A DNA stretch of 64,000 bases, taken from positions 104,395,739 through 104,459,738 of the forward strand of contig CM076259.1 of the NCBI GenBank assembly GCA_038380795.1. The letters are read 5' to 3'. Below, piece after piece: positions 1 through 12,900 of the stretch; the stretch's first letter is position 1; each line of letters opens with the position of its first letter. A model generated the notes under the pieces. That model had not been told where the DNA came from. It saw only the letters and a list, made by a program, of their open reading frames with translations, and searched no databases. A program made the position numbers and the translations under genes. Origin of the DNA: Pyrocephalus nanus (Eukaryota > Chordata > Aves > Passeriformes > Tyrannidae).

Positions 1-206
1 CCTCAAGTTTTGTGAGGGGAGATTTAGATTGGATATTAGGAAAAATTTTTTCACCATAATGGTGGACAAGCACAGGAACAGCCTGTGCAGGGAAGTGGAG
101 TCATCATCCCAGGAGGAATTTAAAAGGTATAGATGTGGCATTTGGGGACATTGTTTAGTGGTGGACTTGGCAATGCTGAGTTAGCTATCAGACTTAATGA
201 TCTTCA
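1..206 (+). mobile_element. CR1 LINE 3'-end fragment, sense
   Basis: The text around 25-205 follows the layout of an avian CR1 3' untranslated end: 'ttggatattagg' near 34-45, an 'aacagcctgtgcagggaagtggagtcatcatccc' type block (68-112), then a 'gatgtggcattt' block and a 'gacttaatgatctt' block near the end. It is well diverged from the CR1 consensus as I recall it and lacks the terminal octamer repeats. The left part is outside the window. Confidence 0.7.
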
Positions 207-541
207 GCCTGACCTTGAATGTTTCCAGGGATGGGGCATCTACCACCTCTCTGGCCCACTCTCATTGTAAAAAATTTCTTTCTTATCTCTATCCTAAATC
301 TACCCTCTTGTAGTTTAAAACCGTTATCCCTTGTCCTGTTGCAACAGGGCCTGCTAAAAAATCTACCTCAGTCTTTCTTGTAGTTCCCTTTAGGTACTGG
401 AAGGCCACAATAAGATCTCCCCAAAACCTTCTCTTGTCCAGGCTGAACAGTCTCATCTCCCTCAGCCTGTCTTCACAGGGTGAGGGGCTCCAGCCCTCTG
501 ATCATTTTTGTGGCCCTCCTCTGGACCCACTCGAACACATA
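207..541 (-). mobile_element. CR1 LINE 3'-end fragment, antisense
   Basis: Read on the minus strand this is a second CR1 3' region. The plus-strand words 'ccagggatggggcatctacc', 'ttatcccttgtcctgttgca', 'aagatctccccaaaaccttct' and 'gtggccctcctctggaccca' are characteristic antisense CR1 segments in the expected order. The element is cut off near 541, after the 'ggacccactcgaacac' segment. It lies tail to tail with the fragment at 1-206. Confidence 0.8.
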
Positions 542-3500
542 GTGGGGCTTTCTTCCTAGCTTACATTGAATTAAAAAAATGGCTTTCAGTTTGGGGAGTG
601 GTGGGAAATGAAATATTCTGAAAACAACTAGTGAGCCATCTGGCAGTAGAAAGTGGGGCTGAATTAAACAAAATATTTTCTTCTTTCTGATTGAAGTCAG
701 AAATAATAATTTCTTTAACAATTGAAGGGTTCCATTATAGTAGAAAACTTGAATTATTTTTGTTTGGAAGTGGTTATGCAATTTTTATATTTACTCTTTT
801 CTTCTAAGGGTGCAGTCTGGGAAAATAATAGAGATTTTTGAACAGCAATAATATGAGAGAATCTGCACACTTTTCTCTTGAAATATAATTTGTGTGAAAA
901 AATTCACTCTGCATTAGAGTGTATGCATTCAAATTAACTGGGATCAGCTAACATATTCTAGACATGAGTAATCTTTTTAATGTATTTTAACCTTATGGCT
1001 ATTGGAATATTCTAATGTTGCCTTATGTCAGTGTAGTCAAGGCCACAGTTACATACCTAGGCTTGCAGAGCAACACTGAGTTTGACAGTGGCATTGGGAA
1101 TGGCTGGCTGTGAGTTCAATCAGCTTCAAAATTGAAAAATAAAATACTTTGACTTGGTAAAGTGTCTTTGTGTTTTCTGTAGTGGTTCTACAAGAGGGAT
1201 TGCCTTGATGGGTGGGCTCTGTGGCATGGAAAGCAGATCCATGTGCCCCAGCATGGAGAGTGCATTTGGAAACAGATGGAGCGTATGGAGAAGTGGGGTC
1301 TGTGCTGGTCCAGAGAAGGCAGGTGCTGGGGCACAGCAAGAGTCTTCACTCATCACTGGTGGTCTGGTATCTGTTGTGTCTCTGGGGTGCCTGTTAAAGA
1401 TATCTTGTAAACATCAGTGTGAGCCTGATTTAGCCGCAGGTATCACTAGTAGTTATGGTTTTGGATAGATATTTCATACTTGTTGTGACCTTCATCTGAC
1501 ATATTTCAGCAAAAAAGACTTCAAGTAGACTTCAGATTTGGCAGGAAATCTTTTTACTGTGTAGTCATGGACATCTCATACCAAAGATTACTAACTTACA
1601 CAGAAGCCTTTTCAGAGCAAAATTAGACATATATTTTCTTAAATACATGGCTAAGAGCTTTCCTGATTTACAGGTTATGTGAATGCAGCAGAATGTGTGA
1701 ATGCGTGTGTCTGATTGCTACAGATTTCTTCTTCTTTTTTTCTTTTTTTTTCTTTCTTTTTTTTTTCCTTTTTTTTTCTTTTTTCTTTTTTTTTTCTTTT
1801 TTTCTTTTTTTCATTTTTTTTTTTTTAAATTAAGAATTTCTTGCCCTCCTCTGGCTCAGACCAATAACTGCATCTTGCCCAATTAAGGCAAGGTCTAGGT
1901 TAGGTGCCTGGGAGCTAATAGCCCGGGGCAGCATGTGGCCTCCTTTGCAGTGCCTTCATTCAGGCACTCTTGAAATGAAAACATTGCAAATCACCACCTC
2001 CAAGCTGTACCTTAGTCAGCCTGAGTGGAAAATGGAAAAACAAAACAGAAAGCCGGAAATGCCTCCAGTCTCAGTTCTGACAATGATCCCTTTCAGGTCA
2101 GTGAAAAAAATTCACTTTCAATTATGTATTTGTGATTGAAGAATTGGAAAACAGTTACCAAGAGCTAGAAGATAAATTTCACAACTTATTTGATACAGCT
2201 GTTGAAAAATAATGAGTGTGAAGGTGAGTGCATAACCTTTATGCCATATTTGCTTGGGATTATCATGTGAGGCAGGGTAAAGGTAACTTTATCGGTGTCT
2301 TTTGTGATTAACGACATTAAACAGAAAGATATGCATGCACAGGGCCGTGTGACTGATGTTTAAGAGACTTCAGACATTTGGAAACAATTCATGAGAGCAT
2401 GGGAAAAGATGAGTCACATGTTTTGGGTGTCCAGGTGCTAAAGATGCAGGTAGGAGGGTGAACACCGACCATGAAGTCTCCTGGAGTGTCATGTAGGTGA
2501 AAGTGGCACAAACAACCCACACAGAGGGGAGAGAATGAACTCTAGCACCTTGTACTGTTGCAGGAGCAGGCTGGCAAACAGAAGCTGCTCAGTGCTCTTC
2601 TTTTCCATCGGTCCTTCAAATTATTATTTTTAAGGCAACACTAACTGAACCCCCCTGTTCCAGAGGACCACGGTGTGGGCTCCTGTTGGCTGCAGCAGGG
2701 GCAGTGCTGGAATCTTGAAGAGGTTGCCCCAGCAGACCTCTTTGCAGTGGCAAACATCATGTCTCTGTGTTTCTCTTATGTCAAAAGCAAAGGCCTCATG
2801 TGTTTCAGGTGCTGGTTATAGACCTTTCTATCCCTACTTTCAATTGTCCTGTCTGCTTCTGCAGCCTCACACTTGCCCCTGCCTCTTTCTCTCTGCTCAA
2901 GAGAGAAAAGAACCACCTGAGTACTCCTCAGGGAGAGGTACAAGGGTGTAGGCTCATGCCTGAAGATCCAGGACACCCAAAACATGTGACTCATGGCCAA
3001 GTTACAAAATCACAACAGTTGTGATCCCATGGTTCCCAGAGCTGGAGTAGGGGAAGAAGTTAGGTAACAGTGTAAGAATACGAACAGTGGTAAATAGGGC
3101 AAGTTAGGGAATAGGTAGATTTAGTGTAAGCAAGAGAAAGGCCCAGAAGGAGACTCATGGATAAAAGAGAAGAAGACAGCAGGCATTTGCTGCACAGATA
3201 ATGCAAATGCTAGAATAGGTCTGTTTCAACAACTCCACTTATTCATTGCATTGCACTTGGCTTCATTACCCTGTTAAAGAGTCTGACTGCTGCTTTGGCT
3301 GACAGCCATTCCTGTGTTCCTGCAGGACAGGAGTCTGCTTGCACCTCCCGAGCTCACAGGTAAAATGGATTACTATTTTTAAGACACAGTGTGTGTGGGA
3401 AGAGGGATAGATAATATACCGACTTTTGTACTGCTTTAGATCCCTTTGGAAGTGTTAACTAGCTGATTCTAACAGTTGTCTGAATTGGCATGATCATCTT

Positions 3501-5172
3501 TGTTTTAGCAAAAGGCAGGGAAATCTAGAGAACTACGGCTTTACATTGGGCTGCTTGACAACATGAAGGCAACCAAAGCAACACACTGGAAAAGCTCAGA
3601 ACATATTTTTGCAAAATGTTATTTTTCTTCTTTTCCCCTATTTTTCAGTTTCTCCATTTCTTTACATTCAAAAGAAGTTTGTTACACCTATATTGATGCC
3701 ACTTACTGACAAATAATCAAGCAGTTGGCACGCTGCTAAGGCAGCTTGAAGCATCTAAATACTTTTATTGTTCTTCAAACAAGGAAAAGAAAACCCCGCT
3801 GCAGAAAGTGCATTGAAAAACAGGAAGAAGATTTTATTGAATAACATTTACAGTTTTGTGGGAGAAATCAGACAAATTTTAGCAAAGTTTTGGACAGTTT
3901 TGGTCAGTTCTAGGGAGAGAGCATCCCTTTCATTTGTGGATGTCACATTCTTTAGGACCTGTCTGCCCAGCATCGGTTACGCAGGTAGGGTCACAGCATA
4001 TATAGAAAACTAACAGTAGGATAGAACTAGTTTTGTTTCCTTTAGTGCAATTTAGCAACTGAAAAGTGTCAGTTTGCCCTTTAGAGACTCAGGCATCATA
4101 TCACAGATGCCATCTGGGAACTAAGGAATAGTTTTGTTACAAGCTGAAATGGGTTCAGACATCTTTGAGAACCGCTAAGCTGCGTGGAAGTGCTGAGAGA
4201 TGTTCTGCAGAGCAGAGCCATAGAGAGAAAGGTAAGATTCCTGGTAAAGGGTAGAGTGTTGACACAGGGATAATTAGCAGCTCAAGGGTTCTCAACAAGA
4301 AAAAACAATATGAAAAGCATGCGAAATCCTACAGAAACAAAACCAACTAGCCCAAGAATGGCAGTTGAGCAATGTCAACAATCAGCCCTTTCCAAGTGGC
4401 CACAAAAGCCAACCCTTCTCTAGAACTGAAGGCAGCCCAGCCAGCCAGGCAGGGCTCCTCAGGTGCCTTATCAGGGGTGGCAAATAGTTTAGCTTGTCAG
4501 CTCTGCCTACACACTTTGTATGTTGACCAATAAATCATAAGATTAACTCTTTTAAGCTGTGAAATACATTTTGCAGAGGCTTAGTAAGTTAGGCATCCAA
4601 AGGAACTGATCTAGAGCAGGAAGGTTAGAAAACAAGGGAGGACTATCCAGTATATGCAGCACCTCCCTTTGAAAGTCACTGCCTTAAGAACCACAGGAGG
4701 AACTAGAAGTAGCATGGAAACAGCTTCTGAATTTATATTAATCCTTTATTGCAAATTACTGAAAAAGCTGACTTCTGAGTTTCTGTGTCTCCTTGTAGCC
4801 TTGCCATACCCAGCCAGCAAAGGGTGTGAGCTAATTGTTAAATTCAGTTCAACAAGTTCCTCATTAGGGGGAAATTACCTGAGTTTGAAATCTGCTAATT
4901 TTCCAATCAGGGTGAGTGTTTGCACTTGTGATTTGGAAATAATTAACACATGGTATAACATCAAAACCTATGTAAAGGCTAATGGTAGAAAGGCTAATTT
5001 CCTTGGCATGAAGGTGGTGTGCTTGGTTTCTCCAGAGATCTATTACTATCCTTTCAGTATTGGTATCTACTATGTAGAGCATTCTAGTATTTTTTAAATT
5101 GATTCTCTGCAGAGTTGTACTTTTTAATGTTAGTTTTGAAAAACTGAACCATTATCTTCCAGGACTATGAAG

Positions 5173-5174
<2 letters not shown>
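542..5174. other. Intergenic sequence, no gene seen
   Basis: AT-rich unique-looking sequence. Open frames here are short and overlap on both strands. The longest, 4654-5097 on the plus strand (147 codons), shows no recognisable domain, has no codon pattern I trust, and is not bounded by convincing splice sites. Apart from the T-rich tract at 1725-1826 I see no repeat, RNA gene or exon. Confidence 0.6.
1725..1826. repeat. T-rich polypyrimidine tract
   Basis: About 100 bases of almost pure T with scattered single C's and a single A (near 1813), ending in AAAT. It is low-complexity sequence. The phenylalanine-rich open frame through it (1701-1886) is an artefact of TTT/TTC repetition. Confidence 0.9.

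Positions 5175-5206
<32 letters not shown>
5175..5206. repeat. Poly-T run, 32 bases
   Basis: An uninterrupted T run. It could be the antisense tail of an old retroposed copy, but the flanks do not show a recognisable element. Length is likely to be unstable in assembly. Confidence 0.9.
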
Positions 5207-5207
<1 letters not shown>

Positions 5208-8200
5208 GAAAGTGCTGCATTTCTTTCTTCTTCTTCTCCCTATCAGTGAAGACTTTCCCAGAATTACTGGTTTCTATTATCCATAAAAGGAGGCCATAAA
5301 TAGATTTAGCCTGAGTTCTGTAAGCTTTAAAATGCATGTTCACAGGAGAGTCATGGTCTGATCCTTCAGGGCATTCCTAGGAATGGGAATGCCTGTAGTA
5401 TTTGGAAAGAAAGGATGTCCAGGTAGGGCAATTGATTAGGAAACCAGATATGTACATGGGGGAAACAAATGTTTGGAAAACACAGAAGAATTTTCTACCT
5501 TGGTTTCAGCTATTGATATAATCCTGATCATCACCACTTCTATGTGTTGTTGGATAACATTACCTAGTCTAAAACAGATATTTTTTTTCTGGTAAATGAT
5601 GCTACTCTCATAGGTTAGAGCATGGCATTACTACAGCTCGGTGCATTAGTGCCCCGTCACCATGAAGCTTGTGAGGGGGAGGATCAGATTTAATCTCTGG
5701 TAGCCGACTCCACCCAAGGGTGTCATTAGTCCCGCTGGTGCGAGTGTGCTGTGGCTATTGACAATAAGGGTGTGACTTGACAGCTCCAGACAAGGAGAAG
5801 ATCCCGCTCCACGTGAGCAGGCAGTCTGGGAGCGGTCCAGTTTCTGCCGCGGGAGCAGCGACACAGAATACAGCATGTAAGCTCTGTTTGTCCACGACTG
5901 GCTCGTGGGGCTTTTCTTTGCCTTTTGTCACAGCACTGCCTTCAAACCCCTGAGACCTCCAGGCAGAGCCTCCCACAGAAAAGCAAGCCAGCCAGGGGAG
6001 GGAAGCTTTAAAAGGCATCTCATCTGCCAAAGCTTTGTCAAGCAGCATCCTTCAGGCAGAAAGGCTGCCCCGTGAAGACCTTAGGACAGAAATGTGGTTC
6101 TTCCCGGGCAGCTCTGTCTTCTCACATATTCGCAGATATCTATGGTAACAGTTTGCGTTGAGATAGGAACTGTGTTTCAGGAACATGTGAGTCAGCACTC
6201 CGGAATTCTCTTATTGGATTAGTATCTCTGACTTAGGTAACCTGTTTTGAATGCTTCCAGTACCTTAATTGTTTGGAGCTTTCTCCTCTCAATGCATTTT
6301 TGGACGAATCTAAATGGAGCTTGCTTTTCTTCTTTCACAGAGGAAGAAGCATTTGGGATTTGTGTCCATGCCTCTAAAGTAGCATTTATGCTGCCAGAAA
6401 TGCTACACAGAGGTGGTAGAGATGTGCATTTTCATTCAAGCTCATGATTACTCCCTTTCTTGGTCTGTTTTGCCTTTTACAGCTCACTGTTTATGAACTA
6501 CTGCTGTTTCTGAAATTCTGGGCTGTGAGTCTCATATCTCTTTTTCTATTGCTCTGTTTCTGTTTACCTGCCTACTTCTGTTCATGACATCAGCTGCTGC
6601 AGCAGCTTCTGTTCTTCAGAAGAAATTGTTCACGTCTGAACTGGTTGTTTTGGTTGTAGGCACTGTCTCTGGAGCCAAATCCCCAAAGATGTGAGAGCAT
6701 CTTCTTTTCCCTCTCCTGTATCCCCTTGCTGCTCATACGCAGTATGAAAGTAAGAGCGTGAGCAAGGGGGGGAGAGAGAGAGGGGCTGGCTAGCACATTA
6801 AAATTCATGATTTTAATTGGAGATGTTTGCTTAGTTTTGAGAAGCTATTTATTTTCCCTATGTACCTTATCTTTTACTTCCAAAAAAGGCCAAATTTCAA
6901 GCTCTGGTCAAGTAACTTTTATTTCACAAGAAATACATTGGCCATTTCCCTCTAGTTCTTACTGAGCAGCTGTTGTGTTACAAAAGACACACCTGGCAAC
7001 CAAGGAGTTATTTTTTTCTGCAGTGCCAGATGCCTTGGGAGTTGCTGGAGAACCCACACTGCATAAGCAAGGAAGATCAAAGCTGTTGGGTCATCTGCCA
7101 GACCTAGTCCTGCCTGTTGCCTGTCTGTGGATAACTTTAAGGAGATAAAGCTCAACCAACAGTTTCTTTCTTCTTCTCTTATCCTTGAGGTTACGTGCTG
7201 CTTTCTATTGGGCAACCTCTTCTCTCATGCTCTTTCCTCCCTTTGAAATTCTCTTATTGGAGGCCCAAAAGTCCCAGTCTCCTCCCCATAGATTGCCTGG
7301 AGAGAAGAGCCCTTACCACCAAAACAAGGGATGTCTGACAAAGTGAGATGCTGCCTTGTTTGGCTGCCTGCTGAAGACCCAAGACAGCTCTCAGCCCTCA
7401 GGTAAGTAGCTGTGAGGTCACAACAGTCTTTGCTGTCAGTATAATCATGTGGCAGAAAATCAGCCAGCTTCTGGAAGCTAATGGTGGTCTCTGAAAAATA
7501 GTGATGAGCTGAATGTCAGTTGGTCTCTTACCTGCAAATTGTGGATGTCAAACGTAAATCACTTTGCTACCCAGCAGTACTGGAAAAAAATAATTTAAAA
7601 ATTATTAATTCTTGGTGATTCTCCCAGTACGCACACCAAAAAAATTCTATTATTTTTGTCTTTGTAACCACTTGCACAGATTTAACTGAGTTACATGTAA
7701 AGCTGGTAATAAAGTCATATGAAGTAACACATGTACACTAAGCTAAGCATGTCAAATGAAAGTTTTGGGGAGTTATATCTGATCCAACACAAAAATTGTT
7801 CGGCTACAATTTTTACACTGATAGTTCCAAGTCACCATCAGGGTTATCAAGCCATTCTCTGTTTTTCATACAAATTGCCCTGTTTTTAAGTGTTGGCCCA
7901 GCAGATAAAATCCTTCACAAGGGAACAGGCAGGTGCATGTTTTGTTCAGATCCTCTAACTCCTGAACAGCCAATAGTGACATTGCAAGGCAGCAAGCAGC
8001 AGCAGCCAGGTGGCATAAGAAGCCATCTATGGTGCCCTCAGCTACAGCTTCTTCAATAAAACTCCATTCACAAATCCCTTGCAAATTAAAATTTTTTCTT
8101 GTAATGATTGCAATTGGATTTTGAACTGCTTTTGTAATGTTCAAGAAGAGACAATACTAGTTCTGTGCTATCACCCCATCATCATTTTTAGCCTGCCTCT

Positions 8201-9935
8201 CTCTGAAGGAAAATAATGCTGATAAAGAGAGAGAGATTAAAAGGATTTGATTTGGAATTATCATTCTTAATTTTCTGGACTTAAACCCACCCTTTGAAAA
8301 GCTTCCTTTGAGGAAGTGATCTGAATCCTTTATTAGCTTAATAGGATTTGTCTACTTTTACTGACCTTATCCCATCCTCAAGCTGGATTTCCACCAACAA
8401 TCTAAACAGATTTCCCTGACACTGTGGCAAATCCTCTCTGTAAACTCTTGTAGCTTAGAGGAGACTTGCTATGCTGCTTTCCCTCCACATGAGCAAGCCA
8501 TGTCTGTTGAAACCCTCTCCTAAGGACTGGTGAGAGAAGTGTGACTAAGTGTTTGGTTTTTCATTAAAATCATGTGATTAATTACTTTCAAATTTTCTTA
8601 TCTTCTGACTGCATTCCTCTGTCATCTGAGGCTGGTGAAGAAACCCTGCAATTGTACCACACTAAAAAACTTGCCATGAGAGATGATTAGTAAAATTTGG
8701 CCTACCATCTTCCCCCTGTTTGTCTTGTAGTTCTGGGAAGCTACAAGCTGACTTTTTGGTGATGTGCAACCGCTGTCCCCATCCCTGAGTCACTTGAAGG
8801 GTTTTTTCCTCTTTTCCAACTACTGGTAATGGTTGAAAATGGCAAGTATGTGCAATGTGGTGTTTCCCCTGACTCTTGTGTCTCCTGTTTTTCCTGTATT
8901 TCTGGTAGAAGAATACCAGGGCCTCTAGAACAGTATTCTACACTGTCCTGTCTTTCAAATATTTTTTTTTTTTTTTCCAGAGAATCAGTACCCATCTTGC
9001 TTTTCTAGAACACAACAAAAGTTATATTATGACAGATGTGATTTTTTTTTTTTTTAAGTTGTGAAAATAATTGTTAGAAAAACAAAATATTTCCCATGGA
9101 AAATATGTTAAGCATTCCCTGTGGTGCTGTCAATGAGCAATATACTCCTTTTTTTTTTTTTTTCCCTTATGTGTAAAATCTGCATTGTGCATGTCCCCAA
9201 GAGAAGCTTGTTTGGTCCACTACTTGGTGGTTCTATACATCAGTAAGAGCTACATCAACTTGATTATTTTTTTTGCAGCTAACATGTTTAGATTTTTAAC
9301 TTGCCTGTGCAGAAGGTACCAACAGAGCAAACGAAGGGGAGCTACCAGACAAGTGTCAGTGAAGGAGTGCCACTCACTGAGGATTGCAGCTGGAATTCCC
9401 CAGCAGCCTCTGTGGTTTCAGCACATCACTGGGATGGCACAAACACAAACTTCAGCCTCTTTTGCTATCATGGGAAATACAGTTCATACCTGTTTAATTT
9501 CTTTTTATTCTACAGTTTCTCCAGGGTCTTTAGTATGATACCTTGAGAAGGAACTTTATTTTGCTCATGAAGTCAAAATCACTGTATTTGACATAATTAC
9601 CCAGTCTGGTTAAAAAGGAACAAAAAAATAATTACGTGTCACACTTTCACACCCTCTCCCTCCCGTTTCCACATTTCTTCACAAATGAGGGATTGACTGT
9701 GCAACCACAGGGTGAGGCAGTTATTTCACAGATTACAGATTATCACTGTTGAATGCTCAGTGACTCCACCTGAGAATCAGTCGTCTCTAGAGGCTGAACC
9801 CATTCCCTCTTACCTTCTCCAATAACCAGATTACCCTCAACTGCAGTAACATACGGATGTTGTGAAGCAGAGAAACGCGAGGAATTCTTACATGTGGGCG
9901 CTCTAAGTTGTGCCTTGCCCATGGGCTGTCCTCAG
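5207..9935. other. Intergenic sequence, no gene seen
   Basis: No convincing exon, RNA gene or repeat family. A patch at about 5640-5900 is richer in CpG than its surroundings and contains a CCGCGG site. Short T runs occur near 8962-8976, 9042-9055 and 9149-9163. Open frames on both strands are short and overlapping, as expected by chance. Confidence 0.55.
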
Positions 9936-9950
9936 TCACTAGATGGCACA
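9936..9950 (+). promoter_or_regulatory. Candidate CTCF-binding motif, plus orientation
   Basis: TCACTAGATGGCACA matches the core CTCF consensus (CCASYAGRKGGCA-like) at all but the first position. It sits in a modestly CpG-containing patch (about 9880-10060) within AT-rich DNA. This is a motif match only; occupancy is not shown. Confidence 0.4.
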
Positions 9951-12900
9951 CTTAAACAACTCACCGCGCTCCTGACCTTGCTCCACAGGTGCTGCCGTGT
10001 AGCGGAGAGCTTTTTCCACAGGAGACAAGGAATCCTTTGACGCAAAGTCTCGCTCTGTGTGTATTGTATTTTTATTGCAGTTCCCTGCCTTCACTGGTGT
10101 GCTTAGGATTTATTATTAGCACTCGATTTCTCTGCCTTTGGTTATAGTTAATAAATTAATCTCGCTGTCTTTAACTTTGGAGAATGTCTCGTTTCAGCTG
10201 CTTTGAGGAGTGTCTGCAAACAGTGACACGATCCTGGTTGCCGCTCCATCAGCGGTCACACAGGTGGAAGATTTGGGGATCTGGGATTTATTTGGGGAGA
10301 AATGATGCATGGTGCATCCCCTCCTGGGTATTGATCCAAAAGAGCAATTTTTACAGAGTATTTGTATCCCTTCCGTCATTTTACCTATGGTCCCAAAAAT
10401 ATTTAGTAGGGTTTACTGTTCTATCACCAATACCAGTAGCATAAGCACTACGAGTCAAAACTTTTTTGCCTTCTAGCCATTCCTGTAGAGGCAAAATGTA
10501 AATCAAACCAGGTGATGAGTAGAAGTTCCAGTTCTTGTTTAGATCCTACCATATTAGTCCTGCCAGGTGGGACTCCATGTCCTTGACTGTACAGTAAACC
10601 TGTGTGTTGCAATAATCACAAATTCAGTAAGATTACTTCTGTATCACCTTCTGCTCTGACTTTCAGCCCTGATAACACAGGACAGTTAATGGCACGTGGA
10701 GCAGCTGATATATACATGCAGTTCTTGAACCCTGCCCTCCACATGAAAACAGTGCCAGGACCTGGGGCTGGTTCTCCAGCTTGTGTTCAAGTCCATTGCC
10801 TGCCAGGCACAAAGCAGACAACTCCTCAGGGGTGCATTTTCACAGCTTGTCAGTCTGGGTGTTTGTACAGTAAGGCTTTAAATTGGATTTACAGTGTGTG
10901 AAGCAAATCTCCTAATCGTGTTTCTAATGATGCCTTGGGCTCCCCAGGGGGCTGATCTCTGAGCACTCCAGTGGGATACGTACTGTGGGAAGCCCATGGC
11001 ACCAGCCTAGAGCTAGTCCAAAATGTGAACAATGGAGATATCAAGTCCTCAAAATGAACATCTGCACTGTACAGACATAGCCCTACGGTGCAACTATTCC
11101 GGCCAAATGTAGGTGGAAATACTGTTCCTGATGTTTATTGTGAAATTTCCCCCAGTCTTGATGTAGGAGCAGGCCTTGAATTTGCCCATCAGGGATCTCT
11201 ATGTACTGTATATTGTTTCCTTTAAATTAAAGCTTCTCAAGAATTTTGCCATCGATTAGTGGGAATTAATCGTGCCTACTGTGGGATATTTTTCTCTCCT
11301 CCTTTCTCCTTGCCCTTGTATGAGGTACCAGTCATGACTGTCCCAGGGATTTGTTCTTCTGCAGTGTTGATGGATGTGGTACCAGACATGGGAAAAATTC
11401 TATTTCATACAGAGAAGTAACACATCCCCCTGCCTTATCCCACAGTTTATGATGCCTAGGGGTTGAAGCATTTCAAAGGCACACTGCAATTTGCCATCTA
11501 GGAAAACTCAGTCATACAGGGTGGCTGTTTTCAATTTTGCTGTCTTTCACCTTATCGTTCTGGTTTGAAACAAGATATTTAAAATCCAAGCTCAGTGTCC
11601 CCTCTAGTGAGAGCCTCTTCCTTTCTTCTTCTGGTAAAAGAACCACTGTCTGAATTTGATGTCCTGGCTTAGTCTCCCTTAAAATATGGTTAGAGAGAGC
11701 CTGCTGATACCACTTACTCATGCAAATAAAATTCTTCACATTACAGCAACACATTCTGTTAAACAGCAATACCATCTAGTGATGAATGTTATCCATCTCC
11801 ATTTTAGTTGGTGCTATCTGGTAACTCCATGCCTTGAAGTCTGACTGTGTAGGAAGAGGAAACGAGGGGGGTAGAGGGAGAGTGCCAGGACTAGTGGTCA
11901 CACCTGTAACCTTTTCTCAATGGGTCATTTTTCCTTGGGCACCTTGTACTATGCCAAAAGACCCCAAGGGTTAAAGCCATACACCAGCTCTTTGTATCAA
12001 ACTAACACATACATGACACAGGCACAACTGACAGGCCACTCAGCTAAGTATTACTCAAGTGTTAACTATGACATAAGTACTTAAATACAGGCTATTTCAG
12101 CTATTACTGCCAGGCAGGCAGGCAGCTGTTGGTCAGCAGGGAAGTTTTCACCTCTATGTCTCTTTGGAGAGGGCCACGATCCCTTATCAGGCCACAGTGC
12201 TGTCTGCTGAATCTGTCTTCTTTCTGAGGGTGCTGCAACTTTCGCCCTTCCTCAGCATTTTCCAGCTAACCATTACTGCCTCTGCAATTTCACTTTCTAC
12301 TTTAACGAGGTTTACACTCTTTCTTGCATCTGGACAACAAGTTTCTAAGCAAAACTCAGCTATGGCATTACAGCTTTGCCACCACAAAAACAAGCCTTGG
12401 GTCACCAGCAGCTGAACATCTGGGCTGTTCAGCATTTGAAAATTAGCTACAGGTTCCCACTAGAACAAAGGTAAAGGTAACATAATATTGTTATTGGTTG
12501 TGACACTTACAGTGGTGTCATAGTGCTAATTAACACTAGGGGGTTTAAATTACTATTAGGGCAGGTTAGACTACTGGCTCTGGATATTTTGGTACCATCA
12601 TGAAGTTCAGGTCAGACAGCTCGTCATAACACCAGCAACAGAGTCCTTGAACTAACCATTGATAATATCACAGATAATCCATCAGATAAACACACTGGTT
12701 TTGATTTCTGAAAAACATCTTCTAGTGATAAAAAATGTCCCACAGGCTCAGATAGATTGTCCTGGGTGTTGCATTAACACATTGAGAAGGATCAAGTCCA
12801 TCAGAATTCTTTCAGCAAGACTGTTGGTTTTGAAATGGGCTGTAAAAGATCTGAGCAACAAATTTTGTGATGGAGTCTTTTGAGAAGAACAAAGAGAATA

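Noticed and set aside
1701..1886. Phenylalanine-rich 61-codon frame
   Set aside because: Produced by the T-rich polypyrimidine tract.
4654..5097. 147-codon plus-strand open frame
   Set aside because: No family recognised, low-information sequence, and a minus-strand frame overlaps most of it.
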